Source of the DNA: Saccoglossus kowalevskii
Taxonomy: Eukaryota; Hemichordata; Enteropneusta; Harrimaniidae
Direction: 5' to 3'
DNA length: 25,917 nt
Assembly (NCBI RefSeq): GCF_000003605.2
Contig: NW_003150759.1
Span: 468,772-494,688 of the forward strand
Positions 18,202 through 25,917 of this stretch are shown here, piece by piece; within the stretch, counting starts at the first letter, position 1; each line of letters begins with the position of its first letter. The position numbers and the translations under genes are program-made. The notes beneath the pieces were generated by a model. The model ran no database searches. It worked only from the letters and a program-made list of their open reading frames with translations, and had not been told where the DNA came from.

Positions 18202-18453
18202 TCATCTTGAATTTTCAAGGTGAATGTTCCGGCGAAGCAGGGAGGAATGTCTGAACGGAACATCGCCGTGTAAGCAGACGATGAATCCGGTGGACAGTTT
18301 TGAAACCTCGCGAAGACCGAAAAACTTGACCAGGTCTCCCATAGAGCGCCGTCTATTGAAATCCAGTATTTTAAAACGAACCTCAGGGATTACGATACAA
18401 GGCGACAGCTTACCGGATGCACTGGGTGAAATGTCAGAGGTTCTGAAATGAAA
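18202..18453. CDS. Coding-like segment, strand unresolved
   Basis: This is a GC-richer island in AT-rich DNA, open on both strands. On minus, an acceptor (GAGGCATTTCATTTCAG) leads to 83 codons ending at TGA (18204-18202), with inner peptide CIVIPEVRFKILDF and LVKFFGLREVSKLSTGFIVC, as a last exon would. On plus, an ATG at 18224, directly after an in-frame TGA, gives 75 codons ending EVLK, with SPIERRLLKSSILKRTSGIT inside. Codon use looks plausible either way. Neither product is recognised. I favour minus slightly because of the good acceptor and more typical hydrophobic pattern. Confidence 0.3.
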
Positions 18454-18659
18454 TGCCTCTCTGTGCATGCTACATTTCTACGGTCACCATAATGTGGCCG
18501 ACTCCAACGAAAACGGTGACTATAGTACTCGACCCCTAGCTTTCGCATCGCATTTTAGGTGACATTTAGCCTTGTATAGGGTCATTTTGCCCATGCAATT
18601 GTGTGATATATTTCGGTATAAGATTTGACAATCTTTATGTGGTTAAACAAAAACATGTT

Positions 18660-18760
18660 CAAAACCAAGCTATTCCGGTGAAACTTAGTACATGATCTAG
18701 ATCTTTTCATCCGTTGATACAAACGAATATTATTTACCTAATTTGCATAGTGATTAGTGA
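18660..18760 (+). repeat. Solitary unit of the octamer-containing repeat
   Basis: GTGAAACTTAGTACATGATC, then ACCTAATTTGCATAGTGATT and TTTTCGGCTTTT, match the order of units in the tandem array at 23.6-24.5 kb, so this family is dispersed. ATTTGCAT lies at 18741-18748. Confidence 0.5.
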
Positions 18761-18956
18761 TTTTCGGCTTTTGCTCTGGTTGTTCCATCTCAACGCTAGG
18801 AAGCATTAGGTAAAGAGGGTCTGCGACGAAATCGTCAAGTAAATTATTGATTAGGTAAGTTTCTCAAACGTAAAATGAAACACAGCGAGACTTTGAAATG
18901 TGCCTAGCTTTTATGGGGACCGGATTACTAGGTTATTGCGCTTTTTTAATACAATA

Positions 18957-19089
18957 TTAAAGGGCGGTAGTCGTCGCGCCGCGTCCTGTTCGATATGGGA
19001 CTCATAGCGACGTATACAACGCGTGTAAAATACATTGTTTATTTACATGAAATTCGAGCACGCGCTGCGCGACGACCGCCGCGCTTTAA
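18957..19089 (-). mobile_element. Full-length 133-bp TTAA-flanked MITE-like element (best preserved copy)
   Basis: TTAA at 18957-18960 and 19086-19089. Terminal inverted repeats of about 23 bp (TTAAAGGGCGGTAGTCGTCG on the left, TTAAAGCGCGGCGGTCGTCG from the right) differ at only three positions. It is the inverted counterpart of 16086-16218. No open frame of meaning, so it must have been moved by a transposase encoded elsewhere. Confidence 0.82.
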
Positions 19090-19660
19090 CCTCGGTACTT
19101 GTACTAAGAAGAAGAAGAACATAAGAAGATTTCCCTAGGGGCCCTCGTCCAATACTCCAATCCTAACCTTGACCATCTCCTATTTTAATTGTACTCTGTA
19201 TATGTACATCAACTTGACAAGTGTAGATATCCGGAGGGCATATACAATTACATTAGGGACTGGGGTGTTGGGGATAGCGTTAGGGTGAGGGGCATTATGG
19301 GACTCTTTCCGAGGAACAAAAATAACTTTCTTGTCTCTTATAAAAAGAATTACATCGGGTAAACAGCGACAAAGTATTTTTTGATCAATTCAATAAACAC
19401 CATGCAATATACTTCATATGTAAATTATACCCATGGCTCTACGTGACATCATAGTAAAACGCCCAGACTGAACATAAGCCCAATGCAGTTCCGGCTTTAT
19501 ACGACGAACAGATGAAATGTCTGTAATAAGACGTAATCGACTATCGTAAAACATTGTGGTGAACTTTGACTCTCATTCAGTATTCGGGATGGTATGAATA
19601 CGAAGCAAGTCAAAACAGCGTCTGTGGTCTAAAGGGAGAACACCTTACTGTAAGCGTACA
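19090..19660. other. Upstream region of the GPCR gene
   Basis: About 570 bp between the MITE-like element and the GPCR start. A weak TATA-like TTTATACG lies near 19497. No other gene is seen. The 5' UTR boundary and possible upstream noncoding exons cannot be determined from sequence. Confidence 0.35.
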
Positions 19661-20830
19661 ATGAATCTCACGTATATACTCAGTAAGAATGTCGTCAGCG
19701 TGGACCCCAGTTCGCTGGTAACACCGGATCGCAACTATGGTCTACTTGGAATGGTAATAGTGTCAACGATACTTGTAGCCATTATGGCCGTGGCTTTGTT
19801 TATGAATTCGCTGATAATCGTCGCGTTTTGTACATCCAGACACGTCCGTAAAATGAACAATTACTTCTTCTTCAGCCTTGCACTCACCGATATCCTGATA
19901 GCTGTGCTGGTTATGCCATTGATGGCCACGGAACAGCTGCTGGGCACGTGGAAGTTCGGTAAAGAACTATGTTTAATTTGGTTATGTGCTGATTATTTTC
20001 TGTCATCGGCAGCAGTTTTCAATATGACTGTCATTTGTATTGACAGATATCTGAGTATCGTTCACCCGTTGTCTTACCCGCCTAGCAGGACACCGAAACG
20101 GATTATTGCCATGATTGTAGCGGCGTGGGTTCTAGGATTGTTCGCCGAGTTACCGGCCACGCTTTTATGGGAACCGATCGGACAAAAGAGCGTGATCAAC
20201 TACACGCATACATGTGACGTTGAATGGGTTGACAATGTCTATTATAGCATTCTCAGCACGGTCCTGACGATTTTCGTGCCGTTTGTCGTCATGGCTGTGC
20301 TATACTCTCGCATGTATTGCGCCGTACGACGGAGTTTACGCTGGGTTATGAAACACTCCGTCTCTGGGTTCGAAAGCAGCGAGTCGGTAAACCAGCACAG
20401 TCAAATTCACCACAGTGACGGTGGCATGCCATCCGAATGTGACGCCTCGTTGCATAGCCACCATAACACAAGTAGTTGGTCCCTTGCGAGAGTACTGCTA
20501 CAGAAACCCGACAGTCACTCCGGTCGGTTGAACCGTACAAAAAGACGAGGTAAAAAACGAAATCGCGTTTTAAGAAACAAGAAAACTGCCAAGACTCTAG
20601 GAATTTTATTGGGTTTTTTCGCGTTCTCGTGGCTCCCCTGGCAGATATTGAGTATAGTTGACGCGGTTTGTGGGTATTACTGTGTTCCTGTTTTTTGGTA
20701 CGACATCTGCCTCTGGCTACAATATTCGAACTCCATGGTTAACCCGTTTCTGTACATATTTAGAGACGACAGCTTTCGCATTGCTGTGTACGGTATTTTG
20801 ACAAAATGCTCTTTCACGACTGCCAGGTAA
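19661..20830 (+). CDS. Aminergic-type rhodopsin (class A) GPCR, intronless coding region
   Basis: 389 residues, seven membrane helices. The start has A at -3. Helix 1 has N49 (1.50). Helix 2 has LALTD with D77 (2.50). Helix 3 has C104 (3.25), D111 (3.32) and DRY at 128-130. Helix 4 has W156. ECL2 has C185, for the usual disulfide with C104, beside an N-glycosylation site (N180-Y-T). Helix 5 has S199, T200 and T203 (5.42, 5.43, 5.46) and P207. Helix 6 has FSWLPW (W324, P326). Helix 7 has W352, Y355 (7.40, 7.43) and NPFLY (361-365). ICL3 is long (about 221-305), His/Ser-rich then basic. D3.32 with Y7.43, W7.40 and hydroxyls in helix 5 indicates a biogenic-amine ligand at the plasma membrane. 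RTPKR after the DRY region and the helix-3 sequence are close to muscarinic/histamine-H3 receptors. Residue 6.30 is Asn, so the usual acidic ionic-lock partner is absent. The exact ligand is not predictable. Confidence 0.92.
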   Translation: MNLTYILSKNVVSVDPSSLVTPDRNYGLLGMVIVSTILVAIMAVALFMNSLIIVAFCTSRHVRKMNNYFFFSLALTDILIAVLVMPLMATEQLLGTWKFGKELCLIWLCADYFLSSAAVFNMTVICIDRYLSIVHPLSYPPSRTPKRIIAMIVAAWVLGLFAELPATLLWEPIGQKSVINYTHTCDVEWVDNVYYSILSTVLTIFVPFVVMAVLYSRMYCAVRRSLRWVMKHSVSGFESSESVNQHSQIHHSDGGMPSECDASLHSHHNTSSWSLARVLLQKPDSHSGRLNRTKRRGKKRNRVLRNKKTAKTLGILLGFFAFSWLPWQILSIVDAVCGYYCVPVFWYDICLWLQYSNSMVNPFLYIFRDDSFRIAVYGILTKCSFTTAR

Positions 20831-20970
20831 TACACGGCAGTGTTCTCTCATTGGAAATCTATGTCACCCGGCTGCCAGTGTTGTGCCCGATATAACCGCA
20901 TTAGGGGTTGATACAAATCAATATTTTGGCTGTAATTTTATAATGCATATTTTTAGTACATATCAAACTG

Positions 20971-20976
20971 ATTAAA
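20971..20976 (+). terminator. Possible polyadenylation signal (ATTAAA) of the GPCR gene
   Basis: ATTAAA lies about 140 nt past the stop codon and is followed by a GT-rich stretch (TTGTTTGAGTGGGCTTTATT), the usual arrangement for cleavage. A canonical AATAAA at 21211-21216, after the AAT/ATT palindrome, is an alternative. Confidence 0.35.
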
Positions 20977-21118
20977 ATATGCTCCTTGTTTGAGTGGGCT
21001 TTATTTTTTTCTCAATTTGTTTGAATATGTTATTAATTATTTATTTTTATCATATATTTTATTTGAGTTAATTATTTATTTGCTTTTTTTTTTGTAATCG
21101 AATACATGTAAGATGTAC

Positions 21119-21119
21119 G

Positions 21120-21175
<56 letters not shown>

Positions 21176-21184
21176 TATTATTAT
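21119..21184. repeat. (AAT)n-(ATT)n palindromic microsatellite
   Basis: About eight AAT units are followed directly by a run of ATT units with one interruption. Because ATT is the reverse complement of AAT, the tract is one long perfect or near-perfect inverted repeat able to fold into a hairpin. Confidence 0.9.
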
Positions 21185-21219
21185 GTAGTAAAATAACAAA
21201 AAATGTATAAAATAAAATT

Positions 21220-22055
21220 CACGCCGTATAATACGTCAGATTTTATTCAGGTTGAATACATAGGTGCGTAAGCGACTGTTTTCATAATTTGGTTTTCTCA
21301 AAGATTCATAGATCATCGTGAGGCAACCACTCGAACTACGTGTAATCAATCAATTTTACCCCATATCAACACGCACGGCGTGTAATTTGTTTTTATATTT
21401 ATTATTCTCTTGATATTATCCTATCGACAATCGGCCTGGCAACCAGACACACTTTGCTAATTTGCATTCATAAAGCGTGACCTTACACAAAGTACCTACT
21501 GATGTGTTTTTTTTTAATAAAAGAGTATAATTGCAAAAAATATGATTTGTCGAATACGAAAATATAGAAAGGGTTTTTATAAATTGACATTATCCGTCAC
21601 ATCTATATTTGCAAGTCATCCCATAGTTATGTACCATGTCGTATCTGCTATGGTGTATCGGGTTGCTAACGTCTTGGTTGTCAGTTAAGCCGTTTTGTTT
21701 ACGAGTTGTGTACACACATTAATAGTCAAACGCTTCTATTTTTGTTCTGTTTATGATAATATAACTACTTATTGTGAAAATGCACCGTACTGTGTTTTAT
21801 GCATCTTTCCCATGCACCACACGATGACCTGTGTACTAAACGTAACAATACGGACTTGAGACCAATTATGATTTTTGTAGTCAGGTTACTGACCTCCAAA
21901 GTCGACAATTGAGACTAAGTTTACAAATGGATATGGCTTGGATTTTTTTGCCGATATTAGTTAACCAATACATCCTATTCATAATCCTGATAATTCCAAT
22001 GCACATCAATTCAGAAAAAATGGAAGAATAAATCCACAAAGAAAGCTATCTGTTC
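21220..22055. other. Intergenic DNA, no gene seen
   Basis: AT-rich; no frame with splice or start support. One isolated octamer-like ATTTGCAT occurs near 21461. Confidence 0.45.
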
Positions 22056-22060
22056 ATGTG

Positions 22061-22363
22061 TTAAAGTGGTCGGTGGTCGGCGCGCTGCGCATGTGCGACA
22101 TTTGTTTTGATGAACATTGATTTTCCCACAATCCAATGGGTTCTTCCAATGGAAATCCAAAGTATAAGGTTTGACCTGGACGCGACTTGCATTAATTTCC
22201 ACTGGTGACTCATGCGATACCTCAAATCACCTGAAATACCCATTTAAAGCTTGATGACGTCTCAGTTTAGACTCGTTGATCTGAGCAACAGCCAAAGTCG
22301 CCATCTTTGTTTATGTGAGACCCATAAATCTCGCGCATGCTTGGCGCTATGACTAAGTAATGT
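22061..22363 (+). mobile_element. Diverged long-form TTAA MITE-like element
   Basis: It starts with TTAA at 22061 and follows the 12933-13220 element along its whole core (GCATGTGCGACATTTGTTTT, AAGGTTTGACCTGG, AAAGTCGCCATCTTTGTTTA, TCTCGCGCATGC). The left terminal repeat has substitutions. The right one is eroded and its TTAA lost, so the right boundary is approximate. Confidence 0.65.
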
Positions 22364-22722
22364 TATTTCTTATAACACATTTGTTAGTAATGAACATCAT
22401 TTCTCCCCTCTCCTGTTGCTACATTGATTTTCTGATTGTAGTAGTTGACAATTTTGTGACAGCCCTATCAAACAGTGCAAAGCAGTTGACCTTTTTAGCA
22501 TAAACATCGTGTTGTGAAATATGTATTGTGTGATATCTCTGTCGGCTTAGATAAAATGAACCATGAAACTAAATTGGTGGAACAGATGTCTAACGATATA
22601 CAGATTTTTTACGACTTTAGTGTTCTGTAATATCCGGATAGCCTTTCATTTCTACTTGACTGTAATATTTAGTTACTTTCTTACTTTTTAGTTCCCCATG
22701 AATCAAACCTTTTCCTACACTC

Positions 22723-22762
22723 GTTAGGGTTGGACCATTTGATTGTAGAGGGGGGAGGTCAG
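22723..22762 (+). repeat. Left member of a 2.95-kb-spaced inverted repeat pair
   Basis: GTTAGGGTTGGACCATTTGA and the following GAGGGGGGAGGTCAG match the reverse complement of 25636-25675 over 40 bp with a few differences. In both, T-tracts follow on the inner side. The pair encloses the octamer-containing tandem array. Confidence 0.6.
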
Positions 22763-23615
22763 CTCAGTGTAAGGCAATTTTTTTTTTATGTGTTTGGAGA
22801 TTTTTTTATCAGTAGGTTTGCTTGCAATTTTTTTTTAGTAGTCCACCATATCCAACATTTTTTTTCATCATCTTCAACGGAGGTAGCAAAGACTTGATAT
22901 TTTACTGCCAGGTGGGATGGATTGGTACTTTGATAAGGGTTGGTCCCTCAGACCATCATAACACATCCATCCTCTCCTTCCATATCTGAATGCTAAGGCG
23001 TAATGACCCATTTTTAACAAGCATTGATAATGCATAGTCACCGTTAACTACTAGCTGTAGTCGATTTAAATGTTCAGTACAAGTGACATGTACAAATGAA
23101 AGATCAATGTTTTTTTGACACTAACACTGATTATAGATTGTGTTACTGTCAGTATAGTACCTACATGGAAACTTTGAACTGAATTGGACTATATCTTACA
23201 GAGGAAATAGCATGAAAGAAAAACGCAGCCAGTCGGGTATTGTTGTTCGAGTACCTCCAAAAGAAATATGGCTTGCACCATAACCTAATATGTAAGGTCA
23301 TCTTACAAAATTTGATTGAAAATGCCCTATTCAACATTGGACTGAATCAGGTCGTATCGCCCTGTTCAGCTCTAAGAAACAGTTGCGGACATGTTTAAAT
23401 ATCAGAGTTTAGCAAATTTGAGGGACAAAATGGATGCCAGTCAGCCATATTTAATCGAATCATACCGAAAATTAGCGTGCATATGTAGGTAATCATACAT
23501 TGTCTGTATACCAAGTTTGAACGGTCAAAGGGTGTCCGAGAAATGGCTCCGGATGGACACACGGACGGACGGAATCTAAATTAATAGTCCCGTTTGCAGT
23601 TACCGTGTCTGTCCA
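22763..23615. other. Repeat-derived DNA, no gene seen
   Basis: Poly-T tracts at 22773-22875 are followed by unique-looking AT-rich DNA. Near 23500-23575 there is a stretch like TACCAAGTTTGAACGGTCAA, then GAAATGGCTCCGGATGGACA and CACGGACGGACGGA. This type of sequence recurs in dispersed repeats of marine invertebrates (general knowledge, not checked). Confidence 0.4.
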
Positions 23616-23616
23616 T

Positions 23617-24500
23617 TCCATTGATATCTCAAGAACCGTATGTTGGTTTTTGATGAAACTTGGTGTATAGATGCTCTGGGCCAATGCGCAGATTTGATTA
23701 GGTTTTGGTTGAAATCCATACATATTAATTACCTGATTTGCATGATAACTAGCTAATTTTTAGCTATCCTTTGACTGTTCTGCTGATATCCAAATCCATG
23801 CATATAATTAACCTAATTTGCATAATGATTAGTCAATTTTCGGCTTTTCCACTGATATCTCGGGCACTGATCATCACATTTCAGTGAAACTTGCATAGAT
23901 ACACAGGACGATGCACAGACAGATGCGTGAAATATTGATTATCTAATTTGCATAATTAATCAATTTTCAGCTTTTGATATTTCAAGTACTATTACTTCAT
24001 TACTTTTCACTGAAACTTGGTACATAGATGCTCTAGAACAATCCAAAGACCTGATTAATTTAAATTTTAAGTAAAAATGTGTGCATATTAATCAACTATT
24101 TTGCATAATTAGTTGATTTTTGGATATAATCACATTTCAATTAAACTTCGTACATAGATAGTCTGTGACAATACACAGACCTGATTAGTTTTGGGTTAAA
24201 ATCAGATCATATTAATTACTTAATTTGCATAATAAATCATAATTTTTGGTTATAATCATATTTCAATGAATAGGTCTATATACATCTATAATAATGACCT
24301 AATTTGCATAATAATTTACTTTTCAGCTTTCCACTAATTTAGTTAGGATTAATCATCACATTATAATGAAACTTTGTACATGTGCACCGTGAAACAATAT
24401 ACAGACTTAAATCTATGCATAATAATTGCTTAATTTGTATAATACTTCATTTGGTTCATTGAGGTAATCCACAGACATGATTAGTTTAATGTTGATAAAC
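23617..24500 (+). repeat. Diverged tandem array carrying octamer motifs
   Basis: Roughly seven units of about 80-150 bp repeat the order GAAACTTGGTACATAGATGC, ACAATGCACAGACCTGATTA, CATATTAATTACCTAATTTG, CATAATGATTAGTCAATTTT. ATTTGCAT octamers lie at 23736, 23816, 23946, 24223 and 24302, with variants at 24099 and about 24433. Short frames inside are incidental. Confidence 0.7.
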
Positions 24501-25635
24501 ATGCAAATTAAAATCAGATTTAAATTGAATTCATCGCAGAGGTACTTAGAACTAATTAGACTAAAAACCATGAATGAAAAATCAAATGTATTTACTGTAT
24601 GTATTATAAATTTTGATGAATCACATTTTTTTTTATGTTTTGCATCTCAAATAGCAGACAAAAAATAGTTGCCAAGCTTCTTGTTTGAAAAGCAAATCTG
24701 AAATTTTGAATTAATTTTAATGTGTCTCCAATACTCTCTCAGCACACGGGAGTTCTTTCTAAGCTTTCTTTGATATTTATTTTATTTATTACTTGTTTAA
24801 TAAGACATGGTTCCATACAATCTTGAATGTATCTTGTCTATTATTGTGGTCACATAACATACCGTGGAATGCTTTATTTGCACTGGCATTTTATTTTCCC
24901 TGTTTTCTGCAAAATAAATTTCAGTGAAAATGCAGCTTTCTCTATACATTGCATTGAGTCTTAATACAACATAGTAAAAATTAGACCCACACAATGCCAG
25001 ATAGCTGTTTCAGCACAAATAAATTCCAAAGAAAATAAAGTATTTTACAGTAGTCGGCAATATTGCAAGCAACTTTTCTGACAATGTTTCTGTTTTAGTC
25101 TGTAAAATGTATTTAAACTGAAACAGCTAAATTGTCAGAGATGTTGCATGTAATACCGTATTTCTCTATTAGTAGCACATGCTCTTATATAAATAACAGA
25201 GGTGTTTCTATGGTCAAAATAAATAATATTTTAATAAATCAGTATACAATCAATGCAATTGTTGCCGTACATGTGCTTCCATTGGAGATGCTTTTCCAAT
25301 GGAGCATATATGGTATACAATCTAAATGCAACCAGAGTGAATGCAGATATTTATTTTCCCTCTGCTATTAATTAATCCACAAACCAGAATCATTGACATC
25401 CATTTATATATGACCTAGTTTCTTCTTGTACTCTGTGTCCCCTTATCTTGGCAAGAATTGGCATATTCTTATGACGCAGTAATTCAAGTGAATCTACTGT
25501 ATTCAGAGATGGCACGACAACAGCTGATGGAAATATTTTTTCCCAAAGTCATATAGTGACAAATATTTTTTTTACACTGGTGAAGCAAAGATTTTTTTTC
25601 AAGAACCCTTCACTTCGCAATTTGTTTTTTTAATT
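24500..25635. other. AT-rich DNA inside the inverted pair, no gene seen
   Basis: Open frames on both strands (for example 24477-24668 and 25132-25371 plus, 24797-24994 minus) have biased AT composition, no splice support and no recognisable motif. Confidence 0.4.
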
Positions 25636-25675
25636 CTGACCTCCCCCTCAAAAATCAAATGGTCAAACCCTTAAC
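25636..25675 (-). repeat. Right member of the 2.95-kb-spaced inverted repeat pair
   Basis: The reverse complement of this segment reads GTTAAGGGTTTGACCATTTG and ends GAGGGGGAGGTCAG, matching 22723-22762. A-tracts on its inner minus side (T-tracts on plus at 25568-25632) extend the similarity. Confidence 0.6.
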
Positions 25676-25696
25676 ACAGAACTATCTAAGAATTCC

Positions 25697-25917
25697 AGGT
25701 GATATTGTCACTGCATCACGTGATATTACTAAATTGGATCAGGTGATATTGTCACTGCATCATGTAATATTACTAAATTGGATCAGGTGATGTTATCACT
25801 ACATCAGGTGATATTACTAAATTGGATCAGGTGATATTGCCACTGCATCATGTGATATTACTAAATTGGATCAAGTGATATTGTCACTACACCAGGTGAT
25901 ATTACTAAATTGGATCA
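25697..25917 (+). repeat. 44-bp minisatellite, five copies, continues past the window
   Basis: Units begin at 25697, 25741, 25785, 25829 and 25873 with a period of exactly 44. Each consists of two related halves, AGGTGATATTGTCACTGCAT and CACGTGATATTACTAAATTG then GATC. Few substitutions separate the units. The first contains a CACGTG that has decayed in the others. The last base of the window starts a sixth unit. Confidence 0.9.

Noticed and set aside
20346-20540. Minus-strand open frame inside the GPCR third loop
   Set aside because: Antisense shadow of a clearly coding region.
22011-22243. Two minus-strand open frames
   Set aside because: They overlap the long MITE-like element and its flank; the peptide has no protein character.
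23493-23723. 76-codon minus-strand open frame
   Set aside because: It lies in dispersed repeat sequence with GGACGGACGG; the antisense peptide has no motif.
1-25917. CRISPR array, prokaryotic operon, rRNA or integrated virus
   Set aside because: Direct repeats here are contiguous minisatellites without spacers. Genes have introns. No rRNA-like or viral polymerase/capsid-like frames were recognised.

Overview
The window looks like nuclear DNA of an AT-rich invertebrate metazoan. Coding sequence is sparse and split by GT-AG introns. Intergenic DNA is full of small repeats, and CpG-containing motifs are common rather than depleted. The two best proteins are a four-fold TM2-domain membrane protein and an intronless aminergic-type rhodopsin GPCR. 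These, with the style of the repeats, suggest a marine deuterostome such as a hemichordate, amphioxus or echinoderm. Species cannot be fixed from the sequence alone. Layout: 1-264 (minus) is the 5' end of a gene for a secreted or membrane-anchored protein that runs off the left edge. 265-3486 is intergenic, with a degenerate tandem repeat at 1.5-1.86 kb and a CTCF-like motif at 2.13 kb. 3487-7497 (minus) is a complete two-exon gene for a 478-residue protein with four tandem TM2 domains and a Pro/Tyr-rich tail. Its 2.57 kb intron carries three heat-shock-element motifs beside a TATA-like box. 7.5-12.7 kb is repeat-rich intergenic DNA: a rearranged inverted repeat at 8.85-9.83 kb, short TTAA-flanked elements, and a second CTCF-like motif facing the first. 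12.7-19.1 kb is a mosaic. It contains a convincing signal-peptide first exon on the minus strand (14999-15189), several weaker splice-bounded exon candidates (12708-12813 plus, 15577-15751 plus, 17352-17567 minus, 18202-18453 either strand), and most of the TTAA-flanked MITE-like elements. 19661-20830 (plus) is the GPCR. From 20.8 kb to the right edge no gene is recognised. That part holds an (AAT)n/(ATT)n palindrome, a long TTAA element copy, a diverged tandem array carrying regularly placed octamer (ATTTGCAT) motifs inside a roughly 2.95 kb pair of inverted repeats, and a 44-bp minisatellite that leaves the window. The genes do not form an operon or an obvious pathway. The shared theme is mobile and tandem repeat DNA between unrelated membrane or secreted-protein genes. 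The points most worth a second look are the tetra-TM2 protein, the heat-shock-element cluster in its intron, the convergent CTCF-like motifs around it, and a MITE family with shared ends but two different cores.
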